From NCBI RefSeq assembly GCF_014385195.1, contig NZ_JACRTG010000001.1, positions 23,323 through 87,322 of the forward strand: 64,000 nt of DNA. Direction: 5' to 3'. The first letter of the stretch is position 1. Every line of letters starts with the position of its first letter. This document shows, piece by piece, positions 7,994-15,499 of the stretch. Source of the stretch: Paratissierella segnis (GTDB lineage Bacteria > Bacillota > Clostridia > Tissierellales > Tissierellaceae). The notes beneath the pieces were generated by a model that had not been told where the DNA came from, did not search any database, and saw only the letters and a program-made list of their open reading frames with translations. Position numbers and translations under genes: made by a program.

Positions 7994-9647
7994 TATAGGA
8001 GATATATTACAGGGAGAGATACTAGATTTTACTCACGAAGGTAATGGGGTATTGAAGGTGAATAATTTTACCTTTTTCATCCCAAATGGTGTTATTGGAG
8101 ACAAGGTAGAATTTAAGATAACAGAACTTAAAAAGAATTTTGGAATTGGCTCAATTGTTAATTTGATTGAGCCTTCAAAAGATAGAGTAATTGATATGGA
8201 CATTGAAAGCGGTGAGATTCCATTAATCAATTATGACTATAAGAAACAATTGGAATGGAAGAAGCATAAGGTTGAAATGGATTTAATGAAATTTGCAGGT
8301 CTTTCAAATATTAATATTAATGATACCATTGCGATGGATAATCCATATAGATATAGAAATCACACACAGATTCCGGTTGGGAACAAAAACGGGAAAACAG
8401 TAATAGGATTTTACGCCAAAGGGAGCCATGATGTCGTAGATATGCGGGATAGTATACTACAACCTGAAATTGCAGATGAAATTCTTAATGTTATTAGAGA
8501 ATGGATTAATAAATGCAATATAAAACCCTATGATAGTAAATCAAATAAAGGTGAACTTAAACATATCGGTATCAGAACAAATATAGATAATCAAGCAATG
8601 GTTATCATGGTTACTGCTACGGACTATTTACCTAAAAGTGATGAATTGATTAAGATGTTAAAAAGTGAGGTTAAGGAAGTAATAAGCATTTATCATAATA
8701 TTAACAATATGAAATCTGCACCTACCTATGGAAGAAAGTATATAAAACTATATGGAGAGGATAGATTAATAGATTATTTGGGCAAGTTTAAATTCAAAAT
8801 TTCCCCCAATTCCTTTTTTCAGGTAAATAGAACTCAAGCAGAAATTTTATATGATAAAGCTATTGAGTTTTTGGATTTACATAGTGAGGATGAAGTTTTC
8901 GATATTTATTGCGGAATAGGGACAATATCACTATATATAGCTAACAAGGCAAAGAAAGTCTATGGAATAGAGTCTGTAAAATCAGCTATTGATGATGCAA
9001 AAGAAAATGCAATGCTAAACAATATAGACAATGTTGAATTTATAGTGGGAAAGGCTGAAGAAGTATTTCCTAAACTTACGAATGAAGGAGTTAGAGGCAA
9101 TAAAGTAGTAGTAGATCCTCCAAGAAAGGGTTGTGAAAAGGAAGTACTAGAAGCCATAGTAAAATTAAACCCTGAGCGAGTAGTATATGTATCCTGTAAT
9201 CCAACAACTATGGCTAGAGATGTGAAGTATCTTTTGGATAATGGATATGAGATAAAGGAAGTTCAGCCTGTGGATATGTTCCCGCATACGAGTAACGTTG
9301 AGACGGTTGTATCATTGTCCCACAAAAAAGCAGATACACATATCAACATAAATGTAGAGTTTGGTGATGATAAAGGGCAGATTCCTATTGATGAGATAGC
9401 GAGAAAAGCTGAAGAATATAGACCAAGCGAAAGAGTAACCTATAAAATGATACAAGAGTATATAGAAAGTAAGTATAATTTCAAGGTGCATACTGCCTAT
9501 ATAGCAGAAGTAAAAAGAGATTTGGGATTACCCATGTACGATGCCCCTAATGCAGTAGAAGAATTAAAACATGAACGAAAGCACCCAACTCCTGAAAAGG
9601 TAGAAGCTATTAAAGATGCCTTAAGGCATTTTGGAGTTATCCAATAA
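7983..9647 (+). CDS. rlmD: 23S rRNA (uracil-5-)-methyltransferase RlmD with element-encoded C-terminal tail
   Basis: SAM-dependent enzyme that methylates uridine in 23S rRNA, here 554 residues. TRAM-type OB domain at 5-65; methyltransferase core with FQVNRTQAEILYDKA, DIYCGIGTISLY, VVDPPRKGC and the nucleophile Cys405 in YVSCNPTT. The start is the ATG behind GGGAGG, inside the end of the upstream gene. Family members end soon after a FPHTxxxE motif; here residues 441-554 are extra and begin exactly at the attachment core, so they come from the integrated element. The tail holds a helical, DNA-binding-looking part (TYKMIQEYIE ... VHTAYIAEVKRDLGLP). The native last 14 residues now sit at the far end of the element. 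Confidence 0.93.
   Translation: MGFNIGDILQGEILDFTHEGNGVLKVNNFTFFIPNGVIGDKVEFKITELKKNFGIGSIVNLIEPSKDRVIDMDIESGEIPLINYDYKKQLEWKKHKVEMDLMKFAGLSNININDTIAMDNPYRYRNHTQIPVGNKNGKTVIGFYAKGSHDVVDMRDSILQPEIADEILNVIREWINKCNIKPYDSKSNKGELKHIGIRTNIDNQAMVIMVTATDYLPKSDELIKMLKSEVKEVISIYHNINNMKSAPTYGRKYIKLYGEDRLIDYLGKFKFKISPNSFFQVNRTQAEILYDKAIEFLDLHSEDEVFDIYCGIGTISLYIANKAKKVYGIESVKSAIDDAKENAMLNNIDNVEFIVGKAEEVFPKLTNEGVRGNKVVVDPPRKGCEKEVLEAIVKLNPERVVYVSCNPTTMARDVKYLLDNGYEIKEVQPVDMFPHTSNVETVVSLSHKKADTHININVEFGDDKGQIPIDEIARKAEEYRPSERVTYKMIQEYIESKYNFKVHTAYIAEVKRDLGLPMYDAPNAVEELKHERKHPTPEKVEAIKDALRHFGVIQ
9295..9303 (+). other. attL core of the ICE inside rlmD
   Basis: ACGTTGAGA, identical to bases 63249-63257 inside the recombinase gene; flanking bases differ on both sides (A...C here, C...G there). 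In both copies GTT GAG is read as Val-Glu in the same phase, so exchange keeps both frames. The exact crossover dinucleotide cannot be told. Confidence 0.85.
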
Positions 9648-9667
9648 TTAAAATTGAATATGAAAAC

Positions 9668-9709
9668 AAAAAGTTGCTTGCTCTAAAAAAATGAGTGGGC
9701 AACTTTTTT
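9668..9709 (+). terminator. Terminator after the rlmD-tail, at the element's left end
   Basis: Arms AAAAAGTTGCTTGCTC and GAGTGGGCAACTTTTT pair over 16 bases with wobbles around a 9-base A-rich loop. It is on the element side of attL, so the element supplies the terminator for the hybrid rlmD, and for the recombinase in the circle. Confidence 0.85.
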
Positions 9710-9770
9710 ATATATACAAAACTTAATAGGTACTTACATCTCAATAGGAGTTAATTACATGGGTATCTTC

Positions 9771-9804
9771 TTTTTTTGTACCCAAATTTGGAAGGAGGAA
9801 CAGA
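9771..9804 (+). repeat. Leader repeat copy A, without its gene
   Basis: T-tract, GTACCCAAATTTG, GAAGGAGGAACAGA: the same leader that precedes the genes at 11489, 11888 and 14597. Here no reading frame follows, and a separate promoter and gene (DUF3800) come next. Probably a remnant of a backbone gene replaced by cargo. Confidence 0.55.
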
Positions 9805-9821
9805 AGTATACTTCTTAAATA

Positions 9822-9830
9822 TGATATAAT
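9822..9830 (+). promoter_or_regulatory. Extended -10 promoter of the DUF3800 gene
   Basis: TGATATAAT, a TGn-TATAAT element 66 bases before the gene; no good -35 box at the usual distance. Confidence 0.4.
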
Positions 9831-9895
9831 ATTGTAAAGAATATTGGGATGAAGTAAAGGATATTTAATTATCGATCAAAGGAGGAATGGCATTT

Positions 9896-11398
9896 ATGGT
9901 ACAACATTTTAATTTTTTTTATGATGAATCAGAGCACAGCAGAAAAATTAATCATTCTACAATTGTTTCAGAAAATTATTATGATAATTTTATTACAACA
10001 ATTGTTGGGTGGCAGACTGCAGATGAAAAAATTGTACTGAAAAAATACCTTGATTTCGAGGAGAAGTATTCGGATCGCAAATCAGATGGAGAGTTAAAAA
10101 GTACTACACTGAAAAAAAGACAATTTAAAAATGGATTTGCTTCTTTAAATCGAGATAATATAGAATTTATTCTTGATCTTTTTTCTATATTTGATGATAA
10201 TGTATTATTGTATTTTTCTATTACCAGTAAAATTGAATATATAATAAATCAACTGTTTTTAAATTATAAAAATAATATTTGGGAAGATATGGATATGATG
10301 AGATATTCCATAGTTAAGGCAATAGTGATGTATCAACCAGAAGAAATTATTTCGGGCATGTATGAAAATACGGGTGAATTAGTTCAGTTGTTGAAGACTT
10401 TTTTTAATAAAAGAATTAATGTTAATAAAACTAATCCAAAATTGAAAGAACACGAAACTCTTGCATTTACACAAATTTTGATATTGTTAGATGATATAAA
10501 CGTAAAATTTGATATTAATTGGAATTATGATATCGCTTTTCATGGTTTTAAAAAGTATCTGATAGAAAAGGATATCTCTAAGTATTCATTATTTTTAGAT
10601 AGAGAGGGTGACGATGGTAATACATTAAAGGCCGCAAAACAAGTAGGATTGACTTTTGTAACAGAAGTTGATTCAAAAGAAATAACAGGGATTAGAATGG
10701 CTGATATGCTTGTAGGTATAATTTCTAAATTACTTAAATCTTTACATGAGGAATTAAGATATGATTCTATTGAAGACGGGTTAAATAAAAAAATATTAGG
10801 GGAAGGTTGGTTCAATTTAAATGAACAACAATTGTTTCTATATAAACAGTTAACACATATTATTTGCGAAGTTAACAATGCTTGGTATAAGTCATTTTGT
10901 GGGATTTATTCTGATGATTTTATTATTTTAGTTTCTCTACTTAACTATATAAGCAGTTTTGATACAGTTAATGAAATTAAAGCCGTAGATAAGAAAATGC
11001 ATGGCGAGCACTTTAATGCATATGTTTGCAAGGAATTAGAAAGTTATTTTGGAAGAATGGAATCGAAGTTACCAATTGACCCAATTCCAGGAGGGAAAAA
11101 AGACTATTTTTATAATCAAAGAGGGGCAAAAGTGTTCTTCAATTCATCAAAACAACCGTTGTTAAAAATAAATGAAGGATGTAATATTTTTAACGTCTTG
11201 TCAGTTGGTTTTTCAAATGATGGTAACGCAATGATAACGATTTCTGAGAATAAGAATTTTCTGTGCTATAGACTCCCTAAGGAATTATTTGAATGGGCAA
11301 TGACTTGTGTGGCCTTTGCAAATAGGGGTGATAATGTATTTCCGTCAAAAGTACAGTTTACAAAAAATGGTGACAGATATTATGCAGATGTCCTATAA
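9896..11398 (+). CDS. DUF3800-domain protein (cargo)
   Basis: Protein of 500 residues. The DUF3800 pattern is seen at the N-terminus (NFFYDESEHS) and in the second acidic cluster (FLDREGDDGN, then VDSKEITGIRMADMLVG near residues 255-280), consistent with an RNase H-like nuclease fold. The C-terminal 180 residues are not recognised. The ATG was chosen because AAAGGAGG lies 10 bases ahead of it; another in-frame ATG nine bases upstream is only one base from that site. DUF3800 proteins are common in mobile and defence loci, but their target is unknown. It has its own extended -10 promoter and sits at the element's left edge. Confidence 0.75.
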   Translation: MVQHFNFFYDESEHSRKINHSTIVSENYYDNFITTIVGWQTADEKIVLKKYLDFEEKYSDRKSDGELKSTTLKKRQFKNGFASLNRDNIEFILDLFSIFDDNVLLYFSITSKIEYIINQLFLNYKNNIWEDMDMMRYSIVKAIVMYQPEEIISGMYENTGELVQLLKTFFNKRINVNKTNPKLKEHETLAFTQILILLDDINVKFDINWNYDIAFHGFKKYLIEKDISKYSLFLDREGDDGNTLKAAKQVGLTFVTEVDSKEITGIRMADMLVGIISKLLKSLHEELRYDSIEDGLNKKILGEGWFNLNEQQLFLYKQLTHIICEVNNAWYKSFCGIYSDDFIILVSLLNYISSFDTVNEIKAVDKKMHGEHFNAYVCKELESYFGRMESKLPIDPIPGGKKDYFYNQRGAKVFFNSSKQPLLKINEGCNIFNVLSVGFSNDGNAMITISENKNFLCYRLPKELFEWAMTCVAFANRGDNVFPSKVQFTKNGDRYYADVL

Positions 11399-11428
11399 AA
11401 GTAAAACGATTTGATAGTATTTATTAAT

Positions 11429-11460
11429 GAGGGTTAGTTTATATAACTAGCTCTTTTTTT
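11429..11460 (+). terminator. Terminator whose T-tract forms the leader repeat (copy B)
   Basis: GAG/CTC and TAGTT/AACTA pair with a small internal loop, then TTTTTTT. The following bases GTGCCTAAAATTGAAAGGAGG are the shared leader ending in the next gene's ribosome site, so read-through would control that gene. Confidence 0.55.
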
Positions 11461-11488
11461 GTGCCTAAAATTGAAAGGAGGGACAGAA

Positions 11489-11797
11489 TTGGACGTAAAA
11501 ATATATAGAACAAAGGATGGACAAAATTTCTCGCTTGAACCTATTTTAAATGATGGTAGGTATTGTACAGAGAATGAATGTGATGTTGCTGGTATATATA
11601 CTATTCCTGAAGATGTAAAAATAATAACTTCTGGAGGTAGATTGCGATTCGATGGTTCTGTGTACCTGATTAATGACAAAGGAAAACCAGCAATCGGGAT
11701 ATACAAACCTAAAGATGGTGTATTGAAGCTTGAAAAGGCAATTGCATTGGAGGAGAGGAGGCAGACAAAAATCAAAACTAAAGATATTTCACGATAA
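11489..11797 (+). CDS. Hypothetical protein, 102 residues
   Basis: Not recognised. Starts at a TTG 8 bases behind AAAGGAGGGA, the same start architecture as parA just downstream. The protein is small and mixed in charge, with a beta-strand-rich look (VKIYRTKDG ... IYTIPEDVKIITSGG ... VYLINDKGKPAIGIY) and a basic end. It lies between the DUF3800 cargo gene and parA, behind its own terminator-type leader, and could be a backbone accessory gene of the partition region or old cargo. Confidence 0.6.
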   Translation: MDVKIYRTKDGQNFSLEPILNDGRYCTENECDVAGIYTIPEDVKIITSGGRLRFDGSVYLINDKGKPAIGIYKPKDGVLKLEKAIALEERRQTKIKTKDISR

Positions 11798-11823
11798 AGC
11801 TAAGAATAATTCTTACTAAAAGT

Positions 11824-11867
11824 AAAAAGCCGTTTTCTTTATTGAAAGATAAAGTGAGCGGTTTTTT
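11824..11867 (+). terminator. Terminator/attenuator in the parA leader (leader repeat copy C)
   Basis: CCG/CGG and CTTTAT/ATAAAG pairs, flanked by A-run and TTTTTT, end directly before GTGTGAAAGGAGGAACA, the parA ribosome site. Placement suggests that parA and later genes are read by escape through this hairpin. Confidence 0.6.
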
Positions 11868-11887
11868 GTGTGAAAGGAGGAACAAAA

Positions 11888-12709
11888 TTGAATGCAAAAA
11901 TCATTGCCATAGCCAACCAAAAAGGCGGTGTTGGCAAAACAACCACCTGTGCCAACTTAGGTATAGGTTTAGTTATGGAAAATAAGAAAGTATTACTTGT
12001 GGATGCAGATCCTCAAGGCAGTTTATCTATTAGCTTGGGGCATTCACAGCCAGATAGTATTGACACTACCCTTGCTACTATCATGGGAAAGGTGATTACT
12101 GATACAGCCTTTGAACCTAAAGAGGGTATTTTAAAACATGATGAAGGAGTGGATTTACTCCCTGCTAATATTGAGTTATCTAGCATGGAAGTATCCCTTG
12201 TTAATGCTATGAGCCGAGAAACCATACTTAAACAATACCTTGATACGGTGAAGAAGCAGTATGACTATATTCTTTTAGACTGTATGCCCTCTTTAGGAAT
12301 GCTGACAATTAATGCCCTTGCTGCGGCAGATAGTGTAATCGTTCCTGTACAAGCCGATTATCTGCCAGCAAAAGGATTAGAACAGCTATTACAGACCATT
12401 GGAAAGGTACGCAGACAGATAAATCCCAAACTGAAAATTGACGGTATTCTCTTAACTATGGTAGATGGGCGTACTAATTTTGCAAAGGACATCAGTGCAT
12501 TGGTAAGAGAGACTTATGGAGGCAGTATTAAAGTATTTAATGCTGAGATACCCCGTTCAGTAAAAGCAGCAGAAATTAGTGCGGAGGGAAAAAGCATCTT
12601 CGCCCATGACCCAAAAGGAAAGGTTGCAGAAGGATATAAAAGTTTGACTAAGGAGGTGTTGAAAATTGAAAAGATCCGCCAAAAACATAAAGCTGGCATC
12701 AGTAGATGA
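11888..12709 (+). CDS. ParA-type partition ATPase
   Basis: Deviant-Walker ATPase of the ParA/Soj family, 273 residues. P-loop ANQKGGVGKTTTCAN (about residues 9-23), LVDADPQGSLS, and the DCMPSLGMLTINAL motif near 135-150. With ParB it would help keep the element, for example as an excised circle, in both daughter cells. Start is TTG behind AAAGGAGGA, because no in-frame ATG precedes the P-loop. Overlaps parB by 44 bases. First gene of the long backbone operon. Confidence 0.92.
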   Translation: MNAKIIAIANQKGGVGKTTTCANLGIGLVMENKKVLLVDADPQGSLSISLGHSQPDSIDTTLATIMGKVITDTAFEPKEGILKHDEGVDLLPANIELSSMEVSLVNAMSRETILKQYLDTVKKQYDYILLDCMPSLGMLTINALAAADSVIVPVQADYLPAKGLEQLLQTIGKVRRQINPKLKIDGILLTMVDGRTNFAKDISALVRETYGGSIKVFNAEIPRSVKAAEISAEGKSIFAHDPKGKVAEGYKSLTKEVLKIEKIRQKHKAGISR

Positions 12710-13589
12710 TTTATTTTCCACAGAGGAAAGCAGAGCTGATGAAAACAGAGAGAAAATAGTGGAACTTCCTTTGACGGAACTATTTCCCTTTAAAGACCAC
12801 CCATTTAAGGTAATTGACAATGAAGCCATGTTTGACACAGCAGAAAGTGTTAAACAATATGGTGTTCTTGTTCCAGCCATTGCAAGACCTCGTGATGAAG
12901 GTGGTTATGAACTTGTTGCAGGACATCGAAGAAAGAGAGCCTGTGAACTTGCTGAGCTTGATACAATGCCTGTAATAGTTCGTAACCTTGACGATGATGA
13001 AGCTGTTATTATTATGGTTGACAGCAACTTGCAGAGAGAAAATATCTTACCAAGTGAACGAGCCTTTGCATTTAAGTTAAAATTAGAGGCTATTAAGAGA
13101 CAAGGTGCAAGGACTGATTTAACTTCTACGCAAGTTGCACAGAAGTTATCTGCTGAGAAAGTTGGTGATGATGCAGGGGTTAGTAAAGACCAAGTGCGTA
13201 GATATATCCGCCTTACCCACCTTATCCCAGAAATACTTTCAATGGTAGATGAAAAGAAAATAGCATTTAATCCTGCTGTAGAGCTATCATTCCTTAAAAA
13301 TGAGGAACAGACCAACTTGCTTGATGCTATGGATATGGAGCAAGCTACTCCCTCGCTTTCACAGGCACAGAGGCTAAAGAAGTTTAGCAACGAAGGAAAA
13401 TTAACCCTTGAGGTAATGAGTGCCATTATGAGTGAGGAAAAAAAAGGTGATTTAGATAAGGTAACCCTTACCGGAGATAAGTTAAAAAAATATTTTCCAA
13501 AGTCATATACACCTAAACAAATGGAGGAAACCATTATGAAACTACTTGAAGGATGGCATAAAAAACGGACAAGAGATCAAGAACGATAG
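12666..13589 (+). CDS. ParB/Spo0J-family DNA-binding protein
   Basis: Partition protein of 307 residues: N-terminal ParB nuclease-like domain with ELVAGHRRKRACELAEL (about 82-98) and SNLQRENILPSE, a central HTH (VSKDQVRRYIRLTHL near 175-190) and a helical C-terminus. Starts with TTG, 8 bases behind AAGGAGGTG, within the 3' end of parA. Partner of the ParA above. No clear parS repeat was identified by eye nearby. Confidence 0.9.
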   Translation: MKRSAKNIKLASVDDLFSTEESRADENREKIVELPLTELFPFKDHPFKVIDNEAMFDTAESVKQYGVLVPAIARPRDEGGYELVAGHRRKRACELAELDTMPVIVRNLDDDEAVIIMVDSNLQRENILPSERAFAFKLKLEAIKRQGARTDLTSTQVAQKLSAEKVGDDAGVSKDQVRRYIRLTHLIPEILSMVDEKKIAFNPAVELSFLKNEEQTNLLDAMDMEQATPSLSQAQRLKKFSNEGKLTLEVMSAIMSEEKKGDLDKVTLTGDKLKKYFPKSYTPKQMEETIMKLLEGWHKKRTRDQER

Positions 13590-13622
13590 ACATTAGTATA
13601 GGCAGGAAAAGAGGTGATACTT

Positions 13623-14522
13623 ATGGCAGTATTCAGAGTAGAAAAAACACGAGATTATACAGTTATGTCAAATCATCATTTGAGGAATACCGAGCTTTCA
13701 TTAAAGGCAAAAGGATTACTATCCCTTATGCTTTCTCTTCCGGAGAACTGGGATTATACAACAAAGGGACTTTCACGCATATGTAAGGATGGTATTGATA
13801 GTATTAACAGTGGGGTAAAGGAACTTGAAGCCAATGGCTATGTTATTCGTAGGAGGTTACGCAATGAAAAGGGTCAACTTACCACTACAGAATATACTAT
13901 TTTTGAGCAACCTCAACCCCTTGATACTAATGATATTCCACCTAAAGGGGAAAATCCAATCTTGGATAATCCAACACAGGAGAAACCAATACTGGAAAAC
14001 CCAATCTTGGATAAACCTATCTTGGAAAAACCCCACCAATTAAGTACTAATATATTAAATACTGATTTATTAAGTATGGAGGTATCAAATCCTTATCCAT
14101 CAAATCAATATCCAGCAAATAAAGAACCACAAGAAAAAAAGATGGGATATGATTCGATTGGATTGAAAAGCGTAAAAGAAGTCAGAGGACTGGTATTAAA
14201 AAATATTGAATACGAGTATATAAAAACTCACCATGACCGTGGACGCCTAGAAGAAATTGTAGAGCTTATGGTAGAAACTCTGTGCTCCACAAAGGACACT
14301 ATCAATATTTCAGGAGATGATTACCCTGCACAGCTTGTTAAAGAAAAGCTGTTACGAATTAACAGCTTGCATATTGATTATGTATTTGAGTGCCTGAAAA
14401 AGACTACCACCTATATTCGTAACATCAAGAGATATCTACTGACAACACTTTTTAATGCTCCCTCAACTATAGACAACTACTACTCAGCACTTGTAAATCA
14501 CGATTTTAAAGGAAAATATTAA
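13623..14522 (+). CDS. Replication-initiator-like helix-turn-helix protein
   Basis: Protein of 299 residues whose N-terminus matches the winged-helix domain of plasmid and ICE replication proteins (FRVEKTRDYTVMSNHHLRN, then GLLSLMLSLPENWDYT). A linker with repeated PIL(D/E)NP / PILEKP units covers about residues 108-138, followed by a helical C-terminal domain of the DUF6017 kind. Likely helps replicate the excised circle. GAGGTGAT lies 7 bases ahead of the ATG. The linker repeats may vary in number between relatives. Confidence 0.8.
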   Translation: MAVFRVEKTRDYTVMSNHHLRNTELSLKAKGLLSLMLSLPENWDYTTKGLSRICKDGIDSINSGVKELEANGYVIRRRLRNEKGQLTTTEYTIFEQPQPLDTNDIPPKGENPILDNPTQEKPILENPILDKPILEKPHQLSTNILNTDLLSMEVSNPYPSNQYPANKEPQEKKMGYDSIGLKSVKEVRGLVLKNIEYEYIKTHHDRGRLEEIVELMVETLCSTKDTINISGDDYPAQLVKEKLLRINSLHIDYVFECLKKTTTYIRNIKRYLLTTLFNAPSTIDNYYSALVNHDFKGKY

Positions 14523-14566
14523 GGCTTTTGCACCTGTTTTATAGGAATAGCAAGATGCCTTTTTTG
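14521..14566 (+). terminator. Terminator after the replication gene (leader repeat copy D)
   Basis: AAGGC/GCCTT and TTGC/GCAA pairs, then TTTTTT. It runs into GTACCCAAAATTAGGAAAGG, the leader shared with three other sites in the element, ahead of the next gene. Confidence 0.65.
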
Positions 14567-14596
14567 TACCCAAAATTAGGAAAGGAGTTTTGAAGA

Positions 14597-14950
14597 ATGA
14601 GAAGACCAATGGCATATATTACAGCTGCTTGGGGAAAGAACGAGTTTGAAAACACGGAAACCGCCGCTAAATATTGTAGAAAAATCTATGAGGCAGGGTT
14701 TACCCCCATGTGTCCCCTTTTATTTCTCCCCCTCTATTTAAACGATGAAATTCCAGAGGAGCATAAGGACGGGATTGATATGGCAAGGGATATGTTAAGG
14801 CGTTCCCGTGTGCTTGTGGTTTGCGGTGATGTGATAGATGAAAATGTAAAAAATGACATTGCCACTGCCGAGCGACTTCGTATTACAGCTACCACCCTTG
14901 AGGGAATTTTGACAGTCAAGGGACATGGGAGGGAAAAAGCCAATGGCTGA
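14597..14950 (+). CDS. DUF7768/DUF4406-like small protein
   Basis: Protein of 117 residues resembling small nucleoside 2-deoxyribosyltransferase-fold proteins of ICEs: RPMAYITAAWG start, YCRKIYEAGFTPMCPLLFLP, and RSRVLVVCGDVIDENVKNDIA. Its role in the element is unknown. AAAGGAG is 10 bases ahead of the ATG. Conserved at this place, between the replication gene and pcfB, in Tn1549-like elements as far as I recall. Confidence 0.7.
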   Translation: MRRPMAYITAAWGKNEFENTETAAKYCRKIYEAGFTPMCPLLFLPLYLNDEIPEEHKDGIDMARDMLRRSRVLVVCGDVIDENVKNDIATAERLRITATTLEGILTVKGHGREKANG

Positions 14951-15019
14951 CTATCTCCTTAGACGGTTGCTTGTTCCACCGTAATAAATATTTTCAAACC
15001 ATGAAAGGAGGATTTTATT

Positions 15020-15499
15020 ATGCAAGAAGAAGTAGAAAACAGGTCGGTAGCACTTGTTATCAACGGTACAAAGCTGACAGCAAGAACATTAAAATCAGCT
15101 ATTCTTAAATATTTAGCATGGCGTAAAAACAAGAAAGTAAAAGAACCTGTAATTCCTCGTGGAAAGCAGAGCGTCAAAAACCTTGCAAAGCAAGACCAAG
15201 GACTAAGTAACATTGAGGTAACGGACAAAAATATCAAAAGTTTTGAACGTGTAGCAAAGAAATATGGTGTGGACTTTGCCATCAAAAAAGATAAATCTGT
15301 ATCACCACCTAAATACCTTGTCTTTTTCAAGGGCAGGGATGCAGATGCCATTACTTCTGCCTTTACTGAATTTACAGCAAAGACTATGAGGAAAGCAGCA
15401 AGACCCTCTGTCTTAGCACAGCTTAAAAAGTTTACTGAGCTTGTAAAAAATACTATTACCGACAGGGTAAAATCCAAAAGCAAGGAGCAAAGCCTATGA
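15020..15499 (+). CDS. PcfB-family (DUF3801) conjugation protein
   Basis: Protein of 159 residues that matches PcfB/DUF3801: EEVENRSVALVINGTKLTA at the start and VDFAIKKDKS ... YLVFFKGRDADAI in the middle. PcfB of plasmid pCF10 is an accessory of the coupling protein that helps bring the relaxosome to the channel. AAAGGAGG precedes the ATG and the stop overlaps the coupling-protein start by four bases (ATGA), fitting a joint role. Confidence 0.88.
   Translation: MQEEVENRSVALVINGTKLTARTLKSAILKYLAWRKNKKVKEPVIPRGKQSVKNLAKQDQGLSNIEVTDKNIKSFERVAKKYGVDFAIKKDKSVSPPKYLVFFKGRDADAITSAFTEFTAKTMRKAARPSVLAQLKKFTELVKNTITDRVKSKSKEQSL

Noticed and set aside
12905..13534. Long minus-strand reading frame opposite parB (209 codons)
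   Set aside because: It mirrors the parB codons, is rich in Ser and Leu as expected for an antisense shadow, and has no ribosome site.
13950..14035. Repeats in the replication gene as a CRISPR-like array
   Set aside because: Units are short, uneven and in frame with the protein; there are no spacers of constant length and no cas genes.
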